A DNA stretch of 64,000 nucleotides from Streptococcus suis YS56 (GCF_000440115.1 NZ_ALMY01000070.1:1-64000); one strand, 5' to 3'. Positions 48,575 through 56,713 are shown, counted from the first letter of the stretch. Notes: generated by a model not told the origin, from the sequence alone. Made by a program: numbers and translations.

Positions 48575-49081
48575 TTATATAATTTCATCGTTTTCAGCTT
48601 GTAAAAGTACACCTTTTTCCAATACCATTTTTGCTAGTAATGCAATAATAATCAGTACACCATTTATGAAGTAATCACTGAGTGAAAAATCGTATAAATC
48701 ACTTACATTCTTTAAGTCTAGGTAAGATAGGAAAAAAGCACTTGCAAATTGTATGCTAGTCCATGCGATCAGAGTTCCTAAAATTATCTTTGTATAGACT
48801 ACATTTTCAGTTGAGAAAATAATTCCTTTCTGAAAGTTGATAATCAATTTTTTGAGTATGGTAGCTAGGTAGATGAAGCAGGCTACCAATAGGATACTTA
48901 TGATTAGAATAATAACAATGATAGGCAAGGGGACAGTTAGTTGTAGACTATTTTGAATAGGTTTCCCACCTATAAGTAGAATAAGAAGTGCCAAAATTAT
49001 CAGTCCTGTTAAGGCAATCAATCCATAACGAATAAACGTTAGCAACTGTATGACGATGTTGAAAAATATCTTTTTGTTCAT
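48575..49081 (-). CDS. DUF2975 domain membrane protein (second copy)
   Basis: A 168-residue protein with four predicted helices (about 5-30, 45-70, 95-117, 130-152) ending 'EKGVLLQAENDEII', close to the end of the other DUF2975 protein ('QKGQQLETENSEFI'). The ATG at 49081 has GAGGGGA upstream and directly follows the XRE stop by one base. DUF2975 proteins are often encoded beside short XRE regulators (YozG-like); their function is unknown. Confidence 0.82.
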   Translation of the reverse strand: MNKKIFFNIVIQLLTFIRYGLIALTGLIILALLILLIGGKPIQNSLQLTVPLPIIVIILIISILLVACFIYLATILKKLIINFQKGIIFSTENVVYTKIILGTLIAWTSIQFASAFFLSYLDLKNVSDLYDFSLSDYFINGVLIIIALLAKMVLEKGVLLQAENDEII

Positions 49082-49082
49082 G

Positions 49083-49298
49083 CTATTTCCCCTCACTCAC
49101 ATATTCCAAAATATCCCCTGGTTGGCAGTCTAGGATTCGGCAGATGCTCATCAGGGTATTGAAACGAATGCCTTTTGCCTTGCCTGTCTTGAGAATGGAT
49201 AGGTTGGCTTCGGTAATGCCGACTTGCTCCGCCAAGTCCTTGGAAGTCATTTGTCGGTCTTTGAGGACCTTGTCTAAGTTTACGCGAATCATTTCCAT
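49083..49298 (-). CDS. XRE family regulator (short, YozG-like)
   Basis: A 71-residue protein that is almost only a Cro/CI-type HTH: 'MTSKDLAEQVGITEANLSILKTGKAKGIRFNTLMSICRILDCQPGDIL'. The conserved start is near 'MIRVNLDKVL'; the ATG at 49298 begins one base after the preceding DUF2975 stop, and a second ATG at 49292 is equally possible. It sits between two DUF2975 genes, all translationally coupled. Probable autoregulator of the unit through the palindrome at 49840-49889 (inference). Confidence 0.9.
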   Translation of the reverse strand: MEMIRVNLDKVLKDRQMTSKDLAEQVGITEANLSILKTGKAKGIRFNTLMSICRILDCQPGDILEYVSEGK

Positions 49299-49299
49299 A

Positions 49300-49824
49300 T
49301 CAGATAAACTCGCTGTTCTCGGTTTCAAGTTGTTGCCCCTTTTGTACTAAGGTCCAGACAAAATAAGTCAGGAAGATAAAGAGAGCATTGAGGATAAAAT
49401 CTGACCAACGCAGATTGAGGAAGTTGTTTGGTCCAGCAGCATTTATCAGGACGAACAAGCTGGTTAGGCAAAATTGACCAGCAGTTAAGACCAGCAAACT
49501 GATGAAGAGTTTCTGATAAAGGGCAAGGCTAGCTGAAGCGAAGTAATCTTCTTCCAGAAGAAATTTACATAACTTTTGAAGCAAGTGGGCAATGTGACTG
49601 AGAGCCGCTAAGACAATTAAGATTAATCCACTTGTTAAAAGGATGAGCCAGACACCAATCTGGTCAATGGGTTTGTTAAAGGTGTATTCCCAAGAACGTG
49701 TTACAAAAGAATCCCCGCTAAAACCTGCCAATGTAGAGAAGGCATAGAGAGCAATCAAAAAATAGAAGAAATAGCGAACACATGCAGCAACCAATCCTGC
49801 TGTTTTGAGTAGATTCGTTTTCAT
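49300..49824 (-). CDS. DUF2975 domain membrane protein (first copy)
   Basis: A 174-residue protein with four predicted helices (about 10-33, 55-78, 103-127, 140-160). It is a divergent paralogue of the 48575-49081 protein; both end in a similar hydrophilic tail. First gene of the minus-strand unit, with GGAGG before its ATG. DUF2975 has no assigned function; the gene order DUF2975-XRE-DUF2975-lipoprotein suggests a small membrane sensing or stress unit. Confidence 0.82.
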   Translation of the reverse strand: MKTNLLKTAGLVAACVRYFFYFLIALYAFSTLAGFSGDSFVTRSWEYTFNKPIDQIGVWLILLTSGLILIVLAALSHIAHLLQKLCKFLLEEDYFASASLALYQKLFISLLVLTAGQFCLTSLFVLINAAGPNNFLNLRWSDFILNALFIFLTYFVWTLVQKGQQLETENSEFI

Positions 49825-49839
49825 AGCAAACCTCCGATT

Positions 49840-49914
49840 ATTATTGTTTTATGATAATATTATCTTCAAAATTATTATAAAACAATAATTTTTGGAATGC
49901 AAGCGTTTTTTTAA
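49840..49914 (-). promoter_or_regulatory. Promoter and long operator-like palindrome of the DUF2975-XRE unit
   Basis: On the minus strand: TTGCAT, 17 bp, TATAAT. Two 19-bp arms (49840-49858 and 49871-49889) form an inverted repeat with one mismatch (ATTATTGTTTTAT[G/A]ATAAT), separated by 12 bases. One arm overlaps the -10 and the other lies near the transcription start. A good candidate operator for the XRE protein. Confidence 0.7.
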
Positions 49915-49923
49915 AAAAATAAT

Positions 49924-49952
49924 AAGAAAACCGCCAAGTAGCTGGCGGTTTG
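49924..49952 (-). terminator. pmtA terminator
   Basis: AACCGCCA (49929-49936) pairs with TGGCGGTT (49943-49950); on the minus strand a T-rich tail follows, just beyond the pmtA stop. Confidence 0.85.
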
Positions 49953-49955
49953 ATG

Positions 49956-51824
49956 TTATTTAAAATACAAGAGTCTCAACCCATTCAAAATCACCAAAAT
50001 CGTTGATCCTTCGTGACCAACCACACCGAGCGGGAGGTTGATAGACTGGAAGAGGTTAGAGATGATAAGAAGGGCAATGACAGACAGGGCAAAAATGATG
50101 TTCTGCTTGATGATACCCCGCATTTTCTTAGAGAGGCGAATGGAGTAAGGAATCCGTGTCAGGTCTTCCATGAGCACGATGTCGGCAGACTCCATAGCGA
50201 TATCCGTTCCGCTTCCCATGGCATAGCTGACATTGGCTTGAGCCAGGGCAGGAGCATCGTTGATACCGTCGCCCACCATACCGACAGACGTAAACTCGGT
50301 TTGCAGTTCTTGGATAACAGAAGCCTTTTCCGTTGGCAGACAGTTGGCAATCACACGGTCAATGCCGACCTGACTCGCCACGTAACGAGCCGTCTTTTCT
50401 TGGTCGCCCGTCAGGAGAATTGGCGTCACGCCCATCTCTTTCAACTGGGCAATCAGTTGCTTGCTCTCTGGCTTCAAACTATCCTCCACCATGAAGATCG
50501 CCGCCAGCACATTATTTTGGCTGACATAGACCAGGGTTTTCCCAGTGCTCTCCGCCTCATCGATCTGTGCTAGCAAGTCAGCAGACAAGGGACTCACCAA
50601 GCTATCCACCACAAAGCCCGCCTTACCGATCTTCCAGCTGTCGCCTTGATAGCTCGCCACTAAGCCTTTACCGGTCACGTCTTCTAGGCTTTGGAGGGCA
50701 ATAGCAGAGCTGTCAGCCGTATAGGTCATGAGAGCTTGAGCGATTGGGTGACTTGATTGTTTTTCAACTGCCTGAACAACCTGCTTGATGAATTTTTCAT
50801 CGCCAAGATAGGTTGCTCCTACAACTTCAGGTTTACCAATGGTCAGGGTACCTGTCTTGTCAAAGACGATGGCCTCTAAATTGGCGATGTTATCCGCAAT
50901 GTCACCGCCCTTGATAATCATGCCCTTACGTGCCGCACGGCTGATGGCAGAAAGTGTCGCCGGTGAAGAAGAAGCCACAAGCGCACATGGAGAAGCAATG
51001 GTCAAGAGAATCATGCCACGGTAGAAGGCAGTCAACCAGTCCCAACCCAGAGCAAAATGAGCAAAGAGAATGAAGAGCGGCACCACCACCAAAACAACCT
51101 TGACGTAGGTATCTTCCATATTTTCAATGAAAGTCGCCGTTTTTGATTTGGATTCTTGGGCATTTTCAACCATTTGGACGATTTTATCGAAGAGGGCATC
51201 GCCTTTTTCAGCTGTAACTTGAACGGTCACCGTTGGTCCTTGGTTGATAGTACCGCCGATAACAGCCGCACCAGCTGCTTTTTCCGCAGGAAGCGGCTCG
51301 CCTGTAATCATGGATTCGTCAAAAATCGATTGTGGGCTGATGAGGGTTGCATCCAGTGGGACCGTATCGCCCTTGCGGACTTGCAGGAGGTCACCGATGC
51401 GAATGGCTGCGGTGTCTAAGACAGTAATATCACCATTTTCCTCGACTTTACGGGCAGTTGGAGGGGTCATGTTCATCAAAGCTGCGATGGCATTCTTGCT
51501 TTTTTCCATGGCTAATTCTTCCAAAGTAGAAGAAAGGGAGAAGATGAAGATGAGTAGAGCCCCTTCCATCCAGTAGCCGATAATTCCAGAACCGATAGCA
51601 GCTAAAATCATCAAGACATCAACTGACAGATGTTTGTCGAAAATGAGCTCGGCAAGCCCCTCTTTAGCAGACTGGTAGCCCCCGATAACAAAGGCTGAAA
51701 TGAAGAGGATGGGTGCCCATCCCTGTCCAGTCTGTAGCAGGAGAATTCCTACTAGTATAAATACTAGGCAGAGAGCGGTTGTGATGATGTGGCTGTGTTG
51801 TTTAAGGTTGGTTACGAGTGTCAT
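49956..51824 (-). CDS. pmtA: P1B-4-type metal-efflux ATPase PmtA
   Basis: A 622-residue P-type ATPase. The membrane metal site is SPC ('IASPCALVASS'), the mark of the P1B-4 group that exports Fe(II) and Co(II), rather than CPC of Zn/Cd/Cu pumps. There is no N-terminal Cys-rich metal domain. The phosphorylation motif is 'VFDKTGTLTIG' and the hinge 'VGDGINDAPAL'. PerR boxes flank its promoter and perR lies directly upstream, as for PmtA in group A streptococcus, which protects from iron overload and peroxide. Co/Zn transport remains possible. Confidence 0.9.
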   Translation of the reverse strand: MTLVTNLKQHSHIITTALCLVFILVGILLLQTGQGWAPILFISAFVIGGYQSAKEGLAELIFDKHLSVDVLMILAAIGSGIIGYWMEGALLIFIFSLSSTLEELAMEKSKNAIAALMNMTPPTARKVEENGDITVLDTAAIRIGDLLQVRKGDTVPLDATLISPQSIFDESMITGEPLPAEKAAGAAVIGGTINQGPTVTVQVTAEKGDALFDKIVQMVENAQESKSKTATFIENMEDTYVKVVLVVVPLFILFAHFALGWDWLTAFYRGMILLTIASPCALVASSSPATLSAISRAARKGMIIKGGDIADNIANLEAIVFDKTGTLTIGKPEVVGATYLGDEKFIKQVVQAVEKQSSHPIAQALMTYTADSSAIALQSLEDVTGKGLVASYQGDSWKIGKAGFVVDSLVSPLSADLLAQIDEAESTGKTLVYVSQNNVLAAIFMVEDSLKPESKQLIAQLKEMGVTPILLTGDQEKTARYVASQVGIDRVIANCLPTEKASVIQELQTEFTSVGMVGDGINDAPALAQANVSYAMGSGTDIAMESADIVLMEDLTRIPYSIRLSKKMRGIIKQNIIFALSVIALLIISNLFQSINLPLGVVGHEGSTILVILNGLRLLYFK

Positions 51825-51842
51825 AGTTTGTTGTTTCCTTAT

Positions 51843-51918
51843 TTAGAATTATTATCATTTAACTAAGTTAATTATAACAATTATAAAAAGAAAGTCAAGT
51901 TATTTATAATAATTCTAA
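51843..51918 (-). promoter_or_regulatory. pmtA promoter with two PerR boxes
   Basis: On the minus strand: TTGACT (plus 51893-51898), 16 bp, TATAAT (plus 51871-51876). TTATAATAATTCTAA (51904-51918) above the -35 and TTAGAATTATTATCA (51843-51857) in the leader match the 7-1-7 Fur-family/PerR box TTATAAT-N-ATTATAA. Repression by PerR and release by peroxide are expected. Confidence 0.8.
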
Positions 51919-51949
51919 ATAAGATTATTCTGATAATTCAAAGGAAAAA

Positions 51950-51974
51950 TAAAAAAGCGACAGAAAGCCGCTTT
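51950..51974 (-). terminator. perR terminator
   Basis: AAAGCG (51954-51959) pairs with CGCTTT (51969-51974) with a T-rich tail on the minus strand; 12 bases after the perR stop. A short stem. Confidence 0.65.
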
Positions 51975-51986
51975 GATATTCGTCTT

Positions 51987-52442
51987 TTAGCCCTGGCAAT
52001 CAGGACAAATGCCGTAGATGGATAGTACCTCTTTTGTAATTTTGTAACCAGTTTGGGTATGAGCTTCCTTCTTCAAGCTCGGGATTTCTACATCCATGAA
52101 ATCAGTGATTTTTCCACAGACTTCACAAATAACATTGAGGTGCTCGTGCCCCATAAAGTCGTAATAAGTTGTATTATCATTGGTCCGTTTCAATTCAGTC
52201 ACAAACCCTTCTTCCAATAGAAGTTTGAGGTTGTTGTAAACAGTCGCCAGGCTCATGTTGGGGTAGTTAGGTAGTAGATCTTGATAAATCATCTCAGCAC
52301 TAGGATGGTCATCGCTTTCGATAATATAGGCAACGACTGCTTTTCTAGTTTCGGTAATGCGTACACCCTTTTCTTTTAGATGTTGGATGACGTGTTCAAA
52401 AGCAGTTTGGTTTTCTGCATTGAGGTGAGAATGGAGTTCCAT
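51987..52442 (-). CDS. perR: Peroxide-responsive repressor PerR (Fur family)
   Basis: A 151-residue Fur-family regulator. The winged helix includes 'HPSAEMIYQDLLPNYPNMSLATVYNNLKLL'; the metal-binding region contains 'GHEHLNVICEVCGKITDF' and the second Cys pair 'GICPDCQ', giving a structural zinc site of four Cys. PerR senses peroxide by iron-catalysed oxidation of a metal-site His. The N-terminus is longer than in Bacillus. AAAGGAGG precedes the ATG. It is usually the only Fur-family protein of streptococci, which supports PerR over Fur or Zur. Confidence 0.88.
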   Translation of the reverse strand: MELHSHLNAENQTAFEHVIQHLKEKGVRITETRKAVVAYIIESDDHPSAEMIYQDLLPNYPNMSLATVYNNLKLLLEEGFVTELKRTNDNTTYYDFMGHEHLNVICEVCGKITDFMDVEIPSLKKEAHTQTGYKITKEVLSIYGICPDCQG

Positions 52443-52465
52443 AGTTTCCTCCTTTCGTTATTATT

Positions 52466-52480
52466 TTATAAAAATTCTAA
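52466..52480 (-). promoter_or_regulatory. PerR-box-like site upstream of perR
   Basis: TTATAAAAATTCTAA differs at one position from the perfect box found at 51904-51918. It lies 24 bases before the perR start, consistent with autoregulation. Confidence 0.6.
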
Positions 52481-52573
52481 GATACAATATTCAGTTTCAT
52501 TATAGTGTATTTGGGAGGTTGTGTCAATTTTGAGACAGGAAATCTGTCATAGGACAGTTTGGTGTCTCGTGAC

Positions 52574-52602
52574 TTGTTTACATACTTTTCCTGTGCTACA
52601 AT
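52574..52602 (+). promoter_or_regulatory. truA promoter; predicted leaderless mRNA
   Basis: TTGTTT (52574-52579), 17 bp, extended -10 TGCTACAAT (TACAAT at 52597-52602). The truA ATG is at 52609, only 6 bases beyond the -10, with no Shine-Dalgarno; transcription would start at the ATG itself. Confidence 0.6.
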
Positions 52603-52608
52603 CAAAAC

Positions 52609-53358
52609 ATGACAAGATATAAGGCAATTATTTCCTACGATGGACATGATTTTTCTGGTTTTCAGCGCCAGCCCCATGCTCGTACGGTTCAGGAAGAAAT
52701 CGAAAAAACGTTAGTAAGATTGAATAGTGGCCGGCCAGTGACCGTTCATGGTGCAGGTCGGACAGATGCAGGAGTACATGCCTACGGTCAGGTTATACAC
52801 TTTGACTTGGCTGGCAGTCGAGATACTGAGAAGCTCCGCTTTGCCCTGGATACCCAGACCCCTGAAGATATTGATGTGGTCCAGGTGGAGCAAGTGGCGG
52901 GTGATTTTCATTGCCGCTATGCCAAGCACAGCAAGACCTATGAATTTCTGGTGGACATTGGCCGGCCAAAGAATCCCATGATGCGGCACTATGCGACTTT
53001 CTATCCCTATGATTTGGACTTGGGCTTGATAGAAGAAGCCATTCAGGATCTGGTGGGGACTCATGATTTCACAGGCTTTACAGCATCGGGGACTTCAGTC
53101 GAGGACAAGGTGCGGACCATCACGGCGGCGACAATGGAGTATGACCAGCGACGCCAGTTCTTGATTTTTACCTTTTCAGGCAATGGCTTTTTGTACAAGC
53201 AGGTGCGGAATATGGTCGGTACCCTCTTGAAAATTGGTAATGGTCGCATGCCTGTGGGGCAGATTAAGCGGATTTTGGCAGAAAAAGATCGTGGTTTGGC
53301 AGGTCCGACTGCGGCAGGAAATGGGCTCTATCTAAAGGAGATTATCTATGAAGACTAA
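52609..53358 (+). CDS. truA: tRNA pseudouridine(38-40) synthase
   Basis: A 249-residue enzyme that isomerises U38-U40 in the anticodon arm. The N-terminus '[21 protein letters not shown]' and the catalytic loop '[18 protein letters not shown]' (catalytic Asp in RTDAGVHA) are clear. The start is fixed by homology although no ribosome site precedes it. It overlaps the following kinase gene by 11 bases and is first in a four-gene unit. Confidence 0.96.
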   Translation: MTRYKAIISYDGHDFSGFQRQPHARTVQEEIEKTLVRLNSGRPVTVHGAGRTDAGVHAYGQVIHFDLAGSRDTEKLRFALDTQTPEDIDVVQVEQVAGDFHCRYAKHSKTYEFLVDIGRPKNPMMRHYATFYPYDLDLGLIEEAIQDLVGTHDFTGFTASGTSVEDKVRTITAATMEYDQRRQFLIFTFSGNGFLYKQVRNMVGTLLKIGNGRMPVGQIKRILAEKDRGLAGPTAAGNGLYLKEIIYED

Positions 53359-54109
53359 GTATATTTTGGCGCTTTCGGGCAATGATATTTTCAGCGGTGG
53401 CGGCCTCCATGCAGACCTGACCACCTACACAGTCCATGGACTGCATGGTTTTGTGGCGGTGACCTGCTTGACGGCTATGACGGAAAAAGGGTTCGAGGTC
53501 ATTCCGACAGATGGAGCGGTGTTTGCCCAGCAACTGGCTAGTTTGAAGGATGTGCCCTTTTCAGCCATCAAGATTGGCTTGCTTCCGACGGTGGAAATAG
53601 CAGAGCAGGCCTTGGAATTTATCAAGGCCCATCAGGATATTCCAGTGGTTTTGGATCCGGTCTTGGTCTGCAAGGAAACGCATGATACCGAGGTCAGCCA
53701 GCTGAGGGATGAACTCTTGAAATTCCTTCCCTATGTCAGCATCATCACGCCAAATCTGGCAGAAGCTCAGCTATTGCTCCAAAAAGACATCCAAACGGTG
53801 GAAGAGATGGAGCAGGCTGCGGTGGCGCTTTATAATTTGGGTGCCAAGTCGGTGGTCATCAAGGGGGGCAATCGCTTGGGAGGTTCACAGGCTGTCGATG
53901 TTTACTATGACGGGAAGGAAGTGGTGGTGCTCAAGTCTCCCCTACTTTCAGAAAACAATGTGGGGGCAGGCTGTACCTTTGCGTCCAGCATTGCCAGTCA
54001 GCTCTTGCTAGGTCAGAACTCTTTGGAGGCAGTCAAATTATCCAAGGACTTTGTCCATGCAGCCATCTTAAAATCAGATCAATACGGGGTAATTCAGTAT
54101 GAGAAATAA
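53348..54109 (+). CDS. Hydroxymethylpyrimidine/phosphomethylpyrimidine or pyridoxal kinase (ThiD/PdxK family)
   Basis: A 253-residue ribokinase-fold kinase. '[27 protein letters not shown]' marks the ThiD-type N-terminus, '[11 protein letters not shown]' the central strand and '[15 protein letters not shown]' the anion hole with a GAGC motif typical of the ThiD-like pyridoxal kinases of Firmicutes. As no other thi genes lie nearby and an ECF S component follows directly, vitamin B6 salvage is the better guess, but thiamin pyrimidine is not excluded. It overlaps truA and the next gene by about 11 bases each. Confidence 0.85.
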   Translation: MKTKYILALSGNDIFSGGGLHADLTTYTVHGLHGFVAVTCLTAMTEKGFEVIPTDGAVFAQQLASLKDVPFSAIKIGLLPTVEIAEQALEFIKAHQDIPVVLDPVLVCKETHDTEVSQLRDELLKFLPYVSIITPNLAEAQLLLQKDIQTVEEMEQAAVALYNLGAKSVVIKGGNRLGGSQAVDVYYDGKEVVVLKSPLLSENNVGAGCTFASSIASQLLLGQNSLEAVKLSKDFVHAAILKSDQYGVIQYEK

Positions 54110-54584
54110 AAAGACGCAAGAACTTGTATTGCTGGCCATTCTAACGGCTTTGACCTTGGTTCTAGCATTTATCCATGTACCAACTCCAAATGGCTTTACA
54201 TCTTTGCTGGATGTTGGAGTTTTCTTTACTGCCTTTTACTTGGGCAAGAAAGAAGGAGCCATTGTCGGCGGACTGTCAGGGCTTCTGATTGATTTCTTGT
54301 TGGGTTATCCCCAGTGGGCTTTCTTTAGCTTGCTTTTCCACGGTGCTCAGGGTTATTTTGCAGGATGGACGGGTAAGAAACGTTTTCTGGGCATCATTTT
54401 CGCCAGTCTTTCCATGATTGGTGGCTATTTTGTGGCATCTAGTTTCATGTATAATGTAGCTGACGCTGTTACAAGTCTGATGAGCAATACCCTGCAAAAC
54501 ACAGTTGGTTTGGTACTAGGTTATATCTTGGCTCAGGCAATAGAAAGAATTGGTGCAGTAAATCATGTCATTAAAGGAAATTAA
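54099..54584 (+). CDS. ECF transporter S component (probably vitamin B6 or thiamin precursor)
   Basis: A 161-residue membrane protein with about five to six helices. The N-terminus '[25 protein letters not shown]' contains the Ala-rich helix that docks on EcfT, and '[46 protein letters not shown]' is typical of group II S components. It overlaps the kinase gene, so the imported vitamin is probably phosphorylated at once. No EcfT or EcfA gene is adjacent: it must share the general module (group II), unlike the sia-like system. Confidence 0.85.
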   Translation: MRNKKTQELVLLAILTALTLVLAFIHVPTPNGFTSLLDVGVFFTAFYLGKKEGAIVGGLSGLLIDFLLGYPQWAFFSLLFHGAQGYFAGWTGKKRFLGIIFASLSMIGGYFVASSFMYNVADAVTSLMSNTLQNTVGLVLGYILAQAIERIGAVNHVIKGN

Positions 54585-55128
54585 AGACCAAACTAAGCAA
54601 GTTGTCGAAGAGATTTTAGAACTCAGCAATCTTCAAAAGGGTCAGATTTTTGTACTGGGTTTGTCTTCTAGTGAGGTCATTGGAGGGCATATTGGCAAAA
54701 ATTCCAGTCTGGAGGTTGGCGAAGCCGTTGTCGAAACCATTCTGGATATTTTGACTCCCAAGGGCATTTACCTAGCTGTCCAAGGTTGTGAGCACCTCAA
54801 TCGTGCCTTGGTAGTGGAGCGGGAATTGGCTATCCAGAAAGATTTGGAAATAGTCAATGTCCTCCCCACCCTTCATGCAGGAGGCTCTGGACAGTTGGCT
54901 GCCTTCAAGTATATGAAGGATCCAGTCGAAGTGGAGTTTATTACGGCTCAGGCGGGTGTGGACATCGGTGATACGGCGATTGGTATGCATATCAAGCACG
55001 TCCAAGTGCCAATTAGACCAAGCTTGCGTGAGATCGGCCAGGCCCATGTCACCGCCCTTGCCAGCCGTCCAAAATTGATCGGTGGTGCTCGTGCGGCCTA
55101 TCAGGAAGATCAGATACGGAAAAATTAG
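54565..55128 (+). CDS. TIGR01440/UPF0340 family protein
   Basis: A 187-residue conserved Firmicutes protein without a known function (YwlG-like). Family blocks include '[20 protein letters not shown]', '[19 protein letters not shown]' and '[20 protein letters not shown]'. It starts 20 bases inside the S component gene, without a clear ribosome site except AAAGGAA-like bases, so it is translationally coupled. A terminator follows. Association with the vitamin genes is by position only. Confidence 0.88.
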   Translation: MSLKEIKDQTKQVVEEILELSNLQKGQIFVLGLSSSEVIGGHIGKNSSLEVGEAVVETILDILTPKGIYLAVQGCEHLNRALVVERELAIQKDLEIVNVLPTLHAGGSGQLAAFKYMKDPVEVEFITAQAGVDIGDTAIGMHIKHVQVPIRPSLREIGQAHVTALASRPKLIGGARAAYQEDQIRKN

Positions 55129-55157
55129 TCACAGCCAGAAGGTTGTGATTTTTTTTG
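55129..55157 (+). terminator. Terminator of the truA unit
   Basis: TCACAGCC (55129-55136) pairs with GGTTGTGA (55141-55148) around AGAA; T8 tail. Nearly the same hairpin recurs at 56651-56677. Confidence 0.85.
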
Positions 55158-55167
55158 AACAAAGTAG

Positions 55168-55196
55168 TTGACAAATACAAAACTTTAAAATATAAT
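55168..55196 (+). promoter_or_regulatory. Promoter of the ArsR-family gene
   Basis: TTGACA (55168-55173), 17 bp, TATAAT (55191-55196): perfect hexamers. The palindrome GTTTAAAC (55199-55206) lies at the transcription start and could be part of an autoregulatory operator. Confidence 0.8.
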
Positions 55197-55226
55197 ACGT
55201 TTAAACATTTCAATACGAGGTGGAAA

Positions 55227-55529
55227 ATGAGTCAAAAAACAATGCAGTATTTGCGGAAGGCTATTCCAGCTTTTACCATGTTACAAGATGAGAGTCGGCA
55301 AGATATGTTGATGCTCTTGTTTGATAAGGGAGAGATGACGGTTAATCAGTTGACAGACCATATGTCACTTTCTCGTCCAACAGTCTCGCATCATCTGAAA
55401 TTGCTCTACTCAGCAGATCTTGTCACCTATCGAAAAGATGGGAAGGAACGCTATTACAGTGTGTGCTTAGAAGAGGCACTGGTTATCTTGAATGACCTGG
55501 TGCGGTCTATAGAGGAGGATTTAAAGTAA
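55227..55529 (+). CDS. ArsR/SmtB family transcriptional regulator
   Basis: A 100-residue winged-helix protein: 'ESRQDMLMLLFDKGEMTVNQLTDHMSLSRPTVSHHLKLLYSADLVTYRKDGKERYYSV'. It has no Cys in the recognition helix (the usual metal-binding ELCVCDL is replaced), so metal sensing of the ArsR type is unlikely. The ATG at 55227 has GAGGTGG upstream and lies just after the promoter, so the longer open frame is rejected. A hydrolase gene follows after repeat copy C. Confidence 0.9.
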   Translation: MSQKTMQYLRKAIPAFTMLQDESRQDMLMLLFDKGEMTVNQLTDHMSLSRPTVSHHLKLLYSADLVTYRKDGKERYYSVCLEEALVILNDLVRSIEEDLK

Positions 55530-55535
55530 GACTTT

Positions 55536-55639
55536 ATACTCTTCGAAAATCAAAATTATCCGTTGTTAACTTGCTTTGATGAACTCCAGTTCTATCTTCA
55601 GCTTCGTTTCCTAGGCTAATTTTGATTTTCATTGAGTAT
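55536..55639 (+). repeat. 104-bp inverted-repeat element, copy C (RUP-like)
   Basis: The ends ATACTCTTCGAAAATCAAAA and TTTTGATTTTCATTGAGTAT are inverted repeats. The next stem segment reads AAAATTA/TAATTTT, paired but different in sequence from copies A and B. It lies six bases after the ArsR-family stop. Confidence 0.85.
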
Positions 55640-55705
55640 TAAATTTTCTTATCTCCCATATGTCGAAAGGTTTAAAAATATAGAAACGAAAAAGAGGATA
55701 AAAAA

Positions 55706-56644
55706 ATGACCTATACAACACAAACAACTTGGAAAGAAATTATGAAAACTTTACCAGCTGATTATCAGTTTACAGCTTCTTACCAACCTAAGGAAGAATG
55801 GTGGAACTACAAAGGTCACCGCTTGCACTTGGATACTTTTAGGAATCCAGCTGCACCAGCTAAAATCATTGCCTTTCATGGTGTGGGGACAAACGGCCGA
55901 CAAATTTCTATGATTCTCGGTGGTCCACAATCAAAAAATGGCTATGAAACCATTATGATTGATATGCCAACTTATGGCGTTTCCCAAGTTCGTGATCGTA
56001 AGAGTGTCACGTATGATGACTGGGTAGAGATTGGAGCGGCCTTGATTGACAGAGAGTTGGCACGAGATGACCGTCCGATTTTCTTGTATGGCTTGAGTGC
56101 TGGCGGAATGGAAACCTATCACGTTGCTGCCCGCAATCCAAAGGTAAAAGGGATTATTGGCATGACCTTCTTGGATCAAAAAGCTCAAATTGTCCGAGAT
56201 CAAACGACCAGCCATATTCTCATGGGGCGAATTGGTGTTCCTATGTTGACACTTGGAAAAGCTTTGGGCTTGGGTCGTCTTCAGCTACCTATGTGGTTTG
56301 CTTCCAAAATGTCAGCTCTTGTCAATGACAAGGACTTGCTCAAAGTCTTTATGAAAGATAAGACATCTGCTGGCAATCTTGCTTCTATCAATTTCTTGCA
56401 ATCGTACATGAACTACGTTCCAGAGATTGCTCCTAAGGATTTCGCAGTTTCTCCTATTTTACTAACGCAACCAGATGCGGATAAATGGACACCGTATGAG
56501 TTGAGTCGTCCTGTCTTGGATCAAATTTCAAAAGTACCAGTGGAGGTTGTTCAGTTGCCAAACGGTGGACACTATCCCGTGGAACACAAAGCCCTTCGCG
56601 TGATGAATGATAGTAACAATCGCTTTATCAAACGGAATTTATAA
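55706..56644 (+). CDS. Alpha/beta hydrolase
   Basis: A 312-residue alpha/beta-fold hydrolase. 'IIAFHGVGTNGRQISMILGG' is the oxyanion strand-turn, the nucleophile Ser is in 'LYGLSAGGMETY' (GxSxG), and the catalytic His is probably in 'LPNGGHYPVE'. No signal peptide. It follows the ArsR-family gene in the same direction beyond copy C, so it may be that regulator's target. The substrate is unknown. AGAGG precedes the ATG. Confidence 0.82.
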   Translation: MTYTTQTTWKEIMKTLPADYQFTASYQPKEEWWNYKGHRLHLDTFRNPAAPAKIIAFHGVGTNGRQISMILGGPQSKNGYETIMIDMPTYGVSQVRDRKSVTYDDWVEIGAALIDRELARDDRPIFLYGLSAGGMETYHVAARNPKVKGIIGMTFLDQKAQIVRDQTTSHILMGRIGVPMLTLGKALGLGRLQLPMWFASKMSALVNDKDLLKVFMKDKTSAGNLASINFLQSYMNYVPEIAPKDFAVSPILLTQPDADKWTPYELSRPVLDQISKVPVEVVQLPNGGHYPVEHKALRVMNDSNNRFIKRNL

Positions 56645-56650
56645 AATCTA

Positions 56651-56677
56651 TCACAGCCAATCGGTTGTGATTTTTTT
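56651..56677 (+). terminator. Terminator after the hydrolase gene
   Basis: TCACAGCC (56651-56658) pairs with GGTTGTGA (56663-56670); T7 tail followed by GAACAAA, the same as after the hairpin at 55129-55157. Confidence 0.85.
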
Positions 56678-56713
56678 GAACAAAATCCTTGCCAAGTAGA
56701 TTTCTTTATGTCA

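Noticed and set aside
50013-50573. A 186-residue plus-strand open frame inside pmtA
   Set aside because: Antisense shadow of a conserved ATPase region; low-complexity His/Arg-rich translation and no promoter or ribosome site.
53200-53400. TPP or other vitamin riboswitch before the ThiD/PdxK gene
   Set aside because: The gene starts inside truA; there is no leader that could fold a riboswitch.
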